Translations under genes and position numbers: made by a program
Notes under the pieces: generated by a model
The model's input: only the letters and a program-made list of their open reading frames with translations
What the model was told of the DNA's origin: nothing
The model's database searches: none
Part shown: one piece after another, positions 23,276-35,384 of the stretch
Layout: each line of letters starts with the position of its first letter
How positions within the stretch are numbered: the stretch's first letter is position 1
DNA from: Hevea brasiliensis
Taxonomy: Eukaryota; Streptophyta; Magnoliopsida; Malpighiales; Euphorbiaceae
Direction: 5' to 3'
DNA length: 64,000 nt
Assembly (NCBI RefSeq): GCF_030052815.1
Contig: NC_079495.1
Span: forward strand, 32,831,967 to 32,895,966

Positions 23276-25108
23276 TGTTAGTAGTATGCCCTAGAGCATA
23301 TCATTTAGTATGTATCTTATACATATTTTTATTAATAAAAGGCATTTTCACTTTTCCATTTACATAATATATTTATGTGCAATAGAAAAGGTCCATTGAT
23401 ATTTTGTTAGAAATATTATTCTTAAGTTTTTAAGAATATGAGTGACAGTATTTCTAGCACAAGGTATGATAAATTGGTTCACAATCAAGGACACTTCACA
23501 ATAAGGACATGACTTATCCAGAAAAATTATAATCATGTTTGTTTCCAAGTTATTTATATGAGATATAAATAAGATGGAATAGTGAGTCTCATGCCATATA
23601 ACAAACATGATAGGCACTTATACATGATAAGTAGGTTGAACTAGTGACATTCATGACAAGCACATGGAGTTTACTCTTGTCAATGTATTGTCATAAATCA
23701 TATCAGTACATATAATCTTTAGACCTGAGATAGCACAATTATCTTGTATATAGGTGGTTTGAGTTTGATACTGCTTTCATACTTATACTGTGTATGGTAT
23801 ATGGGCATGTGTTGGCTCCTACTAGTTATATATGGAGGTAGGTGTTGATCATGATGGAATCTATTCCCCTAAGTAAATAGGGATAAAAACCTATGTTCAT
23901 TTAATTGTTCTTGATGTTTCAAGTTCCTGGCTAGGATAGATAGATTTAATCAGAAAAGAGTTTCTGATGAGAAAATCTTTTTAATCAAGAACTGGAATTA
24001 AAAGAGAACATAATATTCATAGCAAATGGGGTTTGGCATAAACCATGACTCTAGCTCGAATTGGGATTTTGTAACAGAGAGATTCTATTGCATGGTAACA
24101 TATGATTATAGGTTCATTTAAGGTAAACCTTATTACTAATTGGGTGGCTATGGCATGCTATGCTAGGTATTAACCATAGTCTATGAGCTGCATAAAATGA
24201 TTTAGAGAAATCATTTATGGTAAGGAAGGGTTCTGATGATATTAAGAGTTGATATCATGTCTCATTGCCAATTAGTGATGAGCCTAGTTAGTCACACACA
24301 TATACAAGTAATCACTAAATTAAATATGATTTAATTAATTAATTAAATAGTTTAATTGATTAATTAAATAGGTTTGATTTGTAATTAGATTGCAAAGTCC
24401 CTAGCATGGCTTGAAACCAAATCTAGATTATTGGATGTATAGTATAAGTTAAATTTATATTTAAAGTGTTTAAATATAAATTTAATTAATAAGAAATTAA
24501 TTAAATGAGATTATTTATGAATTTATATTTGATATAAATTGATTAGAAGAAGAGAAATAATTATTTTAGGTTGAAAACTCAAAATTAAGTCACAGGAGTA
24601 TTTTGGTCATTTCACAGGGTGACATGTGGCACCATGAGATGGTGACACATGGCACTACACATAAGCTTGCCATATGTCTTTTAATCATGTAAGATGATCA
24701 AAGTCAAGATTAAATATAGGCTTGACCCTTGGCATAATGTGATTGGGTCAATTAAACTTAGAGCCAATCAGAAGGTGACATGTGGCAAGGGTTTTAAGTG
24801 ATGACCTAGTTATATAAGTGTTGTTATGAACGAGTAAAATGTGTGGCTACTGTTCTTCTTTGGTGCCGCCACCCAAAGAAAATCTCCCCTCTTTTCTTCT
24901 TCACCTCTCATCAATTCAAAGAGATTAGCCAACAATCTCTTGAATTAAAAATACTAGAAATTGTTTCTAGTGTTCTGTTTACATCTATAATCTCTCAAAT
25001 GGAAAAACCTGATTTTCTAATTAATAGAAAAAGCTTTATAAGCTATTCAAGGGGCTGCCATAGGTGATCTTGGTGTGAACAAGCTAGAGGGACAATATCT
25101 GGTGTCCT
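23276..25108 (+). repeat. Angela/BARE-like copia LTR fragment
   Basis: Opens TGTTAGTAGTATGCCCTAGA, similar to the start of Angela/BARE-1 type LTRs, and is homologous, inverted, to the complete copy at 44165-46269. It matches that copy up to about GGTGTCCT (25108), then stops, lacking the last few hundred bases. No second target duplication is visible. A TATATAAG motif lies near 24811. The small ORF near 23360-23617 is shared by both copies but has no gene features. Confidence 0.7.
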
Positions 25109-25116
25109 ACGCGCAT

Positions 25117-26784
25117 CCTAAATGCACTTAATCCGGATTTGGTCATTTTTCAAGCTACCTTGCAAGCAGAATTTTGGCAAGCTTCCTTCATGAAAGTTAG
25201 CACATTTTGTGCCTAGTTTCACCTCCAATTGGTCTCATACCAATTGGTGCCACACAATTAAAGTTATAGGCCTAAAACTCAAACTGCCTTATTGAAATTC
25301 TTGAATACACATCAAGCATCACTTTTAACACTCACCAAACTCAACATTCAAACCAATTCTGGTTGTACCACAACCTAAACATAATTTACAACATATTATA
25401 GGTCATTTTGGCAGCTTACAATTACATTCAATGTGCACCAACAAGTGCAGAATTTGTCCAACTCAATTTACAACAATTCAATCACCAATTCATGCTCATT
25501 TACATGTCCAACTTCACACCATCATTCATGCACTCAAACTGCCATAACAACCAACACATTTTAACATCATTATTCCATAAACCAAGCATGAATTCCAGCA
25601 TTCCTCAAGAGTTAGAAAACTACCACAATGGTACATTTACATTCCATTTATTTCCAAGCTTCAAATTTCATTTCACATTTACATATACTAAGTATAATCA
25701 CCCAAATGATTTCCCATACACATAAATATTTAATCAACCTTTTAATCCACCATTTACAAGCACAAATAAAATGCCTTCAAGGTGTTTCCATGGCTGCCAA
25801 AAGTACACACTCCCATTCAACATCAAACCTCAAAAATTTCTTCATAAATCAAACACCCATAACACCCTTACAAACTTTAACAAAGCAACAATCAAAAACT
25901 CAAACTTATCTATGGATGAGACTTCTCAAATCTTCACCAAAACTTCTTGAAATTGCTATCAAACTCTTCTTTGTGATGTGGGGATAAACTTTAATGAAGC
26001 AACTTAGGTGTTTGGAGGTGAAATGAAGGAGATGATGAAGCTTGAATTACATGCGGCAATGGAGGTTTTGGGAGCTTTTCATCTACGGGAATGGAGATTT
26101 CTAAAGTTGAAGATGATGTTTTAGTGGAGTAATCTGCCCACTTAAGGTATATTATAATCCTTAGTGGTCCACTTACACAAAATCAATTATATTTTATGTT
26201 TTAAATGTGTTAATTACCTAAATTGAACCCCACTTTTGCTATTTATATTAGGTACCCCTAAATTAATTTTTCATTATATTTTTCAAGTGTAATATTATTT
26301 ATTTTTAATGGACATTTATGTCAAAAGACAATTCAGGATGTCAAATGACCACAATGCCCCTGTTCGGGTTGCATTCTCGATTTTTCGGTAACACCGGGTT
26401 TTGTCTGTTTTTCGATTTCTCACTTTTCTTTGTACTAATTATTTAATTTTTATTTAATATTTATTATGGTATTTATACCTCAATAGGGGTCTATTTAAGT
26501 CCTAAAAATATTTTCCAAGGTTCCCCGCGGTCCAGGGCTAGTCAATGGTCCACGCCGTGACTTCCTGGTGCGGTCACCCATCGCTAGGGTTCTCGGCTCG
26601 CTTAACTTGGTTGCATTTCTTTACCATTATTTTTCCTTTGTTTTTCTTGTATTTTCTTTTCTTGTATTTCATTATTTTATGTCTCCTCACTCATCTTGAA
26701 GTGTAGTTCTAGGCATTCTAGCTGTCCGGACAAAACTGGTCACCGGAACAGTAGTACGCACTACCGAACACTGGGGTATTACAT
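25117..26784 (-). repeat. LTR fragment of the gag-only family (5' part of LTR)
   Basis: Homologous to the right-hand 1.85 kb of the solo LTR (about 5690-7541), ending ...GGGGTATTACA, the LTR start on the minus strand. The left side is lost at the junction with the Angela-like fragment (25108-25117). It keeps the CCGGACA and GTTCCCCGCGGTCCAGG segments typical of this LTR. Confidence 0.85.
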
Positions 26785-27375
26785 AATGAATTACCAAATT
26801 TCATCTACTAATAACCCACTGAATACACTACAAGAGATTTTGAACCTTTTCTTATTTCTTTTTATAGTGGTGAGCACTTTTGACAGGTGTTAAAGTATTT
26901 TTAACTGAAGTGAAATCAAATAACAAATCTAAGTATCAATAATTTCTGTAAAAATTTTGGCAGAGTGTCATCTGTATTTTGAATAAAACAGTTCTTCAAA
27001 AAACTGTAAAAAGTACTTCCAATATATTTCTTCAATCCCAAACTCTAATAATAGTTCAACACAATAAATTTCTCAACATTTGTCAACTCAATTTAACATT
27101 AATTTTTTAGTGTTTCCAAAAGCTGAGATAAGAAAAATATGTCACAATATTTTTACAGACCAAAATAATTTATAATTTTAGTTTACAACTGCTCAAGAAA
27201 AGTACAATATATACATACAAAGTACATACATTACAACAAAAACTACAAAAATATGGTATACTCAATATACCTGGCGAAATCTCAAATTGTAGCACAAGCA
27301 GCCTACTCTGCTGCTCTATCCATCTGTCTACCTGCGACAATAATGAAAAAGCTATCGCTGAGCCAGTGTCTCAAT
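26785..27375 (-). repeat. Second LTR fragment of the gag-only family (3' part), fused head-to-tail to the first
   Basis: Begins TAATGAATTACC, which matches the solo LTR from about 3449, so some 47 bp of LTR end are missing. It continues through the tRNA-proximal LTR half to ...GCTGAGCCAGTGTCTCAAT, where an A-type LTR starts at 27376. The order (LTR start, then LTR end, same strand) means two LTR copies touch directly. Confidence 0.8.
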
Positions 27376-28489
27376 TGTAACACCCTCACTGTAGCAATTC
27401 CGTACATTCTACTATTCCAGTGACCGATGTCGGTCCGGACTGCTAGAACGTCTGAAAAAATATTTATACTAAAGTGAAGAGCCATAATTAACTCAAATAA
27501 TAATAAGAAAAATTAAGAAAAATTTTAGAAATAAAATACAATCGAGTTAAATGAGCCGATGCTCTAGCGATGAGTAACCCAGTGGGAAGTTGCGGTCTTC
27601 GCAGCTAAAGGCCCTAAACCCGGGAGAAAATTCATAAAATAATTTTTGGGACTCTAGAGAAGAGTTATTGAGGGTTCTATGGCATTAGAATGCTAAGAAA
27701 AAGTTTAGAAAAATTTTTCAATTAGTATAGACAATTTTAGTCTGTTAAGCCAAACGGAGGGCATATTGGTCATTTTGTCTTTAGAGATGATTTTTGGCCG
27801 ACTTATCTAGTTAAGTAAATAATTATTATGACATAAAATGTGAATAAATATTGCTAGAACTTTAATTGAAAATGAGTAGAAAAGAAAAGGAAAGAAAAAT
27901 GAAAGAAATTAGGAATTATGACATCACATGATGTCATTAAACACTCTTCACCTAATCACAACTTGACAAACTAATTAAAAGGGATAAAAACTAATTAAAA
28001 AGAGACAAAATGAAAAACCAATATGCACCCCCATCTTGATCCTTTGGGCATCCAAAACGTATAGAGAAAGAGGAAAGGGTTTCCACCATTGTTTAGTCTT
28101 GCAAGCTTGATTTCCCCAAGTTTTTCACCCCAAAACCCTTAGGCCCCTTCACAAAAAATTATTCTTACACCTTGAGGAAGTGTTTGGCTGCCAAGAAAAG
28201 CTAAGAAAGTGAAGGGAAATTTAAGATTGGATGAGGAAAAATTCTACTCACACAAGGGTTAGTGCCTATTTCTTCTCTTTTTTTTTTTTTAGATTTTGTG
28301 CTAGTAACATTATTTATGTTAGGAAATTGAGAAAACTGAATAAATATGTGCATGTTTAGGCATCTACAAATTTTGGCAGCTGTATGGGGGGAAGTAGTTA
28401 TAATTATTTTGATGGATTAAAGTGGATTAGAGGTGGTGTTTGAAGTGTATATGTAGAGTGATAATGAATTAGTATGTTTAATTGATGTA

Positions 28490-31400
28490 TGTGCATGAAT
28501 GGATGTTTCAAAACTAGGGTTTGAGGCATGAAGTTAGGGTTTTGCTCATGTGTTGGTGAATGAAAGTCCTAATAGTCAATTAGTGACCATTTGGCTGTGT
28601 TTGATTAGGAAATGAAATGATTTGTGCCATGGGAATTGAGGTTATGTATGTTGTCCAGTGTGCACTGTAGGACTGGTTATGAGTCCAGCAGGTTTGAGCA
28701 ACCATAAATAGAGTTGTATAGGTTCAATTGGTGCAAGGCCAATTGGACATGAAACTAGACACATAATGGCACAACTTTGGTGAAGAAACCCTGCCTAGAG
28801 AACCAAACCTAATTGACCTAAAAATTACCCTAATCCGAGTAACCAACATGCTGTCCCTGGAAAATGACCAAATGAATAATATTTGTTCAAATGGTGATAA
28901 CTCAGTGTAGAAAAGTTCAATTGATCTGAAATTTTACCAAAAGAAATCTGAGACATTTCCCTACAACTTTCATGAAGAACACAAATCCAAATTCTGACCA
29001 TAACCTAGTCAAATTGCCAACCAAACTTAGGTCACCAAATTTGGCAGAACCAAATTGGCCAGAAATTCTGGGTACAGGTCAATCCGTCTAGTTATGGTAA
29101 AATGACCATAACTTGAGTTACAAAACTCCAAATGGAGAGATTCAAAAAAAGAAATGTAACTAGACAGAACAAGGAAAAACTTTCGTGAAGACAATGTTGC
29201 CAAATTCCTACTGTATAAATGACCAATGGAACAGTAAACTTAGTGCTTGAAATATAAAAATTGTGAATAACCAACACTAAGCTTTGAAATGGTATTGGCA
29301 ACCAATACCAACAACTTTAGAATGCAAAATATAGTATCTTGGTGAACTTAGGTTCAATAAATTTATTGTGTATTAAAAAGTCAACAATTTAAGTGAATAG
29401 TAATACAAAGACACAAAGTATAAAAACTAAATTGGTAGATAAAATTAAGGCATGAAATTTAGAATCCATGAAATGTTCATGGATTACTTGGAATAGGTAA
29501 TTGAGATTTATACTCCCAACACCAATAGAGTTCATAATATATTAGCAATATAACTTGAAGTATGAAATGTAATTTACATGAATAGATTGTTAAATGTATA
29601 AATGAGATTAAAGTGCCATTTGGGAATTAAGTTCCCATCAAGAGAGAAAGGAAAAATGTTTTGAATACAATGGTACATGTGAATCATTTTTTTGAATTGT
29701 GATCAATATGAATAACATAATGAATGAATAAATGAACCATATTAATGTATGAATGAGACATTAGTTCTCATTATTATAGAAAGAAAAAGTACTTTGAGTA
29801 CAATGGTATAAAAGGATAATTGATGTGAATTGTGATCATATAAATGATCAAATGAATATATAAATTATAATTGAAATTTATCATGAAATAATGAAATCAT
29901 AAAACACAATACATTAATATTTAATGTTATTATGTGCCACTGTATTGCCTAGACATGTGTGTCAGATTGGATAGATTGGCATGCCAATAGGGTATTGCTT
30001 TAGTAGTACTGCGAAAGGCTTTATGCCTATATTTATGGATTTATGCCCGTACTCGTGGCTTTATGCCCGTATTCATGGCTTTTATGTGCATGAATGGACA
30101 TTTGAAAACTAGGGTTTGAGGCATGAAGTTAGGGTTTTGCTTATGTGTTGGAGAATATAAGTCCTAATGGTCAATTAGTGACCATTTGGCTGTGTTTGAT
30201 TAGGAAATGAAATGATTTGTGCCATGGGAATTGAGGTTATGTGTGCTGTCTAGTGTGCACTGCAGGACTGGTTGTGAGTCCAGCAGGTTTGGGCAGCTAT
30301 ATATAGAGTTGTATAGGTTCAATTGGTGCAAGGCTAATTGGACATGAAACTAGACACATAATGGCACAACTTTGGTGAAGAAACCCTTCCTAGAAAACCA
30401 AACCAAGTTGACCTAAAAGTTACCCTAATCCGGGTGACCGACATGCTGTCCCTGGAAAATGACCAAATAAATAGTGTTTGTTGAAATGGTCATATCTTAG
30501 TGTAGAAAAGTTGAATGATATGAAATTTTACAAGAAGAAATCTGAGACATAGCCCTACAACTTTAATGAAGAACACAAATCCAAATTCTGACCATAACCT
30601 AGTCAAATTGCCAACAAACTTAGGTTACCAAATCTGGCAGAACCAAATTGCCCAGAAATTCTGGGTACAGGTCAATCTAGCCAGTTATGGTAAAATAACC
30701 ATAACTTGAGTTAAAAAACTCCAAATGGAGTGATTCTTCAAAAAAAGAAATGTAACTAGACACAAAAAGGAACAACTTTCATGAAGACAATGTTGCCAAA
30801 TTCCTACTGTACAAATGACCAATGGAACAGTAAACTTAATACTTGAAATCTGAAAATTGTGAATAACCAACACTAAGCTTTGAAATGGTATTGGCAACCA
30901 ATACCAACAACTTTAGAATGCAAAATGTGGTATCTTGGTGAACTTAGGTTCAATAAATTTATAATGTATTAAAAAGTCAACAATTTGAGTGAATAGTAAT
31001 ACAAAGAAACAAAGTATAAAAACTAAATTGTTAGATAAAATTAAGGCATGAAATTTGGAATCCATGAAATGTTCATGGATTACTTAGAATAGGTAATTGA
31101 GATTTATACTCTCAACACCAATGGAGTTCATAATATATTAGCAATATAACTTGAAGTATAAAATGAAATTTACATGAATATATTGTTAAATGTATAAATG
31201 AGATTAAAGTGCCATTTGGGAATTAAGTTCCCATCAAGAGAGAAAGGAAAAATGTTTTGAATACAATGGTACATGTGAATTATTTTTTTGAATTGTGATC
31301 AATATGAATAACATAATGAATGAATAAATGAACCATATTAATGTATGAATGAGACATTAGTTCTCATTATTATAGAAAGAAAAAGTACTTTGAGTACAAT

Positions 31401-31680
31401 GGTATAAAAGGATAATTGATGTGAATTGTGATCATATAAATGATCAAACGAATGTATAAATTATAATTGAAATTTATCATGAAATAATGAAATCATAAAA
31501 CACAATACATTAATATTTAATGTTATTATGTGCCCTTGTATTGCCTAGACATGTGTGTCAGATTGGATAGATTGGCATGCCAATAGGGTATTGTTTTAGC
31601 AGTACTGCGAAAGGCTTTATGCCTATATTCATGAATTTACGCCCGTACTCATGGCTTTATGCCCATATTCATGGCTTTTA
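28490..31680. repeat. Direct tandem duplication, two copies of about 1.6 kb
   Basis: Copy 1 is 28490-30084 and copy 2 is 30085-31680, offset 1595 bp. The copies agree almost base for base, including the pair of matching chance ORFs at 29092-29301 and 30685-30897. Each copy starts TGTGCATGAATGGA and ends in a short ATGGCTTTTA-type repeat, which offers microhomology for the duplication. Confidence 0.9.
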
Positions 31681-31702
31681 TGCCCGTACTCATGGCTTAA
31701 TG
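31613..31702. repeat. Short tandem repeat, about 20-bp units (GGCTTTATGCCCGTATTCAT type)
   Basis: Four to five imperfect units, with a second block at about 30013-30080 at the end of the first duplication copy. Related inverted units appear in the minus-strand A-type LTRs near 22140-22200 and 33160-33230 (TGGCATGAAGCCAT type). Confidence 0.75.
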
Positions 31703-32904
31703 CCCGATTATGTGTTATCATGGCTTTTTAGCCATACTGACTGTATACGTGGTTGACGTTCTGCGTCCCATGCTATGACGGCCCGAGGCACCGCGGTGTT
31801 CAGTGCCAATGACTCGTTATCCAGTTTAGTTAGCCTATCGTAGGTTACTTGGGTAGTCTAATTTATTAAAATAAGTTACGAATATTAGCAATGCTAGAAA
31901 GCAAATAAATGAATAAAAAGTTCTGAAATAAATTAGATTAGCTCCAAAAATTTGTTTCTTAGAAGGGTCTGAAGTAAATTAAATTAGTTCTAACAATTTT
32001 AAATATTTCGAAATGATTGTAACAATTTAGAAAGTATCAAGGAAGTGATAAAAAGACTAGTAGAAGAATTATAACTTAAATAACATTACAAATGTGACTT
32101 ACATAAGAATATAAGCATAAGTTCAAATTTTAGATTATTTGTGTCTGGAACATTATTAATGCAAACTTCTGAACTTAGCACCTCCAAAGTAGAACATGGC
32201 AGGATAGAGGACAGTTAATATTAGAAACTAAATTAATTATAAATCTAAATTTTTCGAACTATGGTTTATTTTTACCTTTATTTATATATTATTTTCTTGC
32301 TATATTATTGAACCACTAAGCAGCAATGCTTAGAGCGATGCATTTGTTTTCTCGCGCAGGTACTGAAGTTAAAGCCCAATGAATACTAAACAGAAATTTT
32401 AGAGTCCGGATCTGTAGAGTGTCAAAGGTTGTCACCTCCTCAGTAATGCATGTAGATAGGGCCCATATAGATTATATTATGTATTTTGTACATTATAATT
32501 AATTATTATCTGTAACGTAAACTATGAATTGTATATTGAAATATAGATTATGGAACTGTAATTAATTTGTAGATCATGTAAATTATGAATTTATGTAATC
32601 AGTCTGTAAATTATACAAATGAGTATGTGAATTACAAGAATTGAATGTGAGATGAATATGATAACATGAATGATATTTTTATTGTGAAATTGTTGTTGAA
32701 TTTTCAAATAGGCGAATAGTAAATCACATCAATATTTAATAAAATAGGGGAAACTCCGCTGGTTTCTCCATAGAAAAATAATTGATATTAAATTAAACGA
32801 ATTCAAAATTACTAAAATAATAAAGTAAGATAAGATAGGGTGCTCCGGCACCGAATGTAGCACATTTTGCTCGGCTACACTATAGTCTGGTGAGGGGTGT
32901 TACA

Positions 32905-35344
32905 TTTTTGGGTAGACTTAATTTCTGATATTTATTGCAGTATTATTCAATTAAAATTTGATAAAATTTATTATCATTGCCCGAGTAACCCATATTAATC
33001 GATTGGACTGGATAAATAGGTAAACTGGCACTGGGTACTAAGTACCTCGGACCATCACACTATCAGTCACATTGTGTCTCCCGGTGTGCAACAGAATAAC
33101 TAATAAGTTGTAATAATTATCGGGGATGAAACCCAAGTATATTATCTCAATCCACATAGCCAAAGGCTATTTTATCATAAAATGGCATGGAAGGCCATGA
33201 AACATATAATGGCATGAAGCCATATGCAGTACTGCTAACAGAACTCTATTGATATGCCAACCTATCCAAACCAATCACATTAGGCCTACTAGGGCATTTA
33301 ACACTTTTAATTTATGTAATTCTTTGAAATTGAAATTTTATGGCTACTATTCATTTCATTAGTCAACTAAAATGTTGACTTTTGCATTGACAACAGGTAT
33401 ATTGGTTTAAATATCATCAACATACCACATTTTGCATTTTAAAATTGTTGGTATTGATTGCTAATACCATTTCTAAGCTTAATGTTAATTGGACAGAATT
33501 TTCAGTTTTCAAGCTTTGGGTTTACTGTTCCATTAGTCATTTTTGCAATGAGAATTTGGCAAAATGATCAACATGAAAGTTGCTCCTTATTTTGTCTAGT
33601 TGCATTTTTTTTTGAATCACTTCATTTGGAGTTTTGTAGCTCAAGTTATGGCCCAAAAACCACAACTAGTCAAATTGAAAATTTTCCAGAATTTTTGGAC
33701 TGACCAAATCTACAGTATTAGGAGCAGTGACTTTAGGTCACTTTTTGAATATGTTATGGTCATAATTTGGGTTAGGTTTCTTCATGAAAGTTGTTAGTCT
33801 ATATCTCAGCTTATTTCTGGTAAAATTTCAGGTCAATTGGACCTTTCTACACTGAGCTATGGCCAAATGACTAAATACTATTCATTTAGTCATTTTACCC
33901 AGGCAGAATGCAGGTCACCCAGATTAGGACAATCTTTTGGTCAACTTGGTTTGGTTTTCTGGGCATGCTTTCTCCACCAAAGTTGTGACATTATGTGTCT
34001 AGTTTCATGTCCAATTGGCCTTGCACCAATTGAACCTCTACAATTCCAGTTATTGCTGCCCAAACCTGCTAGACTCATGCCCAGTTCTGCAGGTCACCAA
34101 GGGTAGCCACACCAAACTTAAATCCCACTACACAATTCACTTCATTTTTTATTTAAACAGAACCAAATGGTCACTAATTGACCATTAAAACCTACTTCCA
34201 TCATCACATAATCAAAGTCTCATTTCTCACCCCAAACCCTAACTCAAACATTACAAACCATGCATTATTATTGCATTTCATCAATCCACTTAAGAGATAC
34301 ATATTGAGGGCAGCCACACTACCATTTTAGCTCCACAAAAATCATCAACATCTTACCCTAACCAAGGCTGCCAAAATTATGGGTTGGCATACAAATGGTA
34401 TTTAACAAATTTTCTTTGTAAATTGCACTCATTCTTAGTCCTTAACATGAATTTAAAGTGAAAACTATGGTTAGGTCACAAACCTCTAATGGAGTGAGAT
34501 CTCCCACTTGCTAGAGTTCTTCTTTTTCCTTTCTTTTTGCTCCCAAAAGACTCTCCAAGGTGTAAGATTACTTTTTTATGTTGGGAATATAAGGTTTAGT
34601 GGATAAAAGCTAGGGAAATCAAGCTTTGAAAAGCTTGTTCATGGTGGCCATGGAGGGTATGGGTGACGGTAAGAAGAAGAAGGTAGAGAGTTCTGATTTT
34701 TTTTTTTCATTTTTCAGCCCATTTAGTCTCTTTTAAATAAGCTTATGCCATGTGTCAACATTGGATTGGTTGGGAGAATTTTAATGACATCAGTATGATG
34801 TCATAATTTCATTTTCTTTCATTCTCTCCTTTTCTTGTCTATTTAATTTCAATTAAATTTTTAACAACTTTTATTCATATTTTATGTTATAGAAATTATT
34901 GATTTAACTGGACAAGTTGGCCAAAAATCATCTCTGAAGACGAAATAACCAAAATGCCCTCTGTTTGACTTAACGAGCCAAAATTATGTGTATCGATAGA
35001 AAAAATTTCCTAAGCATTTTCTTGGCATTCTAATGACATAAGAACCTCAATGACCATTCTCTGGAGTCCCAATAATTATTTTATCATTTTTCCCCCAGAT
35101 CTAGGGTTGCTAACGGCCTTCACCGTCACTTCCCCTTTAGTTTACTCATCCCTGGTGTTTCGGCTCGTTTAACCTTAGTGTATTTCGTTTCTAAAATTTT
35201 TCCTTGATCTTTATGAGCATTATTTAGTTTCTTTATAACTCCTCACTCTAGTCTATTTATAATTTCAAACATTCTAGCTATCTGGACTGACATTGGTCAC
35301 TGGAACAATAGACTGTACGGACTAGCTAAAGTAAAGATGTTACA
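32905..35344 (-). repeat. 3' LTR of element C, missing its end part
   Basis: The right edge ...AAGATGTTACA (35344) abuts a polypurine tract and pol of element C. The left end starts inside the LTR at a point equivalent to about 21890 in element A, so some 750 bp are missing. The left neighbour is the plus-strand A-type LTR, giving an inverted pair. No gene. Confidence 0.8.
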
Positions 35345-35360
35345 ACTCTTCCCCTCTAAT
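35345..35360 (-). other. Polypurine tract of element C
   Basis: Minus-strand AGAGGGGAAGAGT-like run next to the LTR start, the same as in element A at 874-889. Confidence 0.8.
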
Positions 35361-35384
35361 AAAAAATTTCGTCTTCGAAATTTA

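Larger units (their letters stand above)
27376..32904 (+). repeat. A-type (Tekay-like) LTR in plus orientation with internal duplication
   Basis: Runs from TGTAACACCCTCACTG to ...GAGGGGTGTTACA, matching the ends of the element A LTR in opposite orientation. It is 5529 bp long, including a 1.6-kb tandem duplication; without it the LTR is about 3.93 kb. No body follows: at 32905 a minus-strand A-type LTR begins within about a base. The flanks (TCAAT left, TTTTT right) do not form a target duplication, so this is a rearranged remnant or a solo LTR with a lost flank. No genes. Confidence 0.8.

Noticed and set aside
23360..23617. Small ORF found in both Angela-like LTR copies (also 45928-46185)
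   Set aside because: It is conserved only because the LTR is repeated; the composition is AT-driven and I see no domain, start context or coding bias.
29092..30897. Pair of similar 70-codon ORFs that look like a duplicated gene
   Set aside because: They sit at the same offset in the 1.6-kb LTR duplication and have no gene features.
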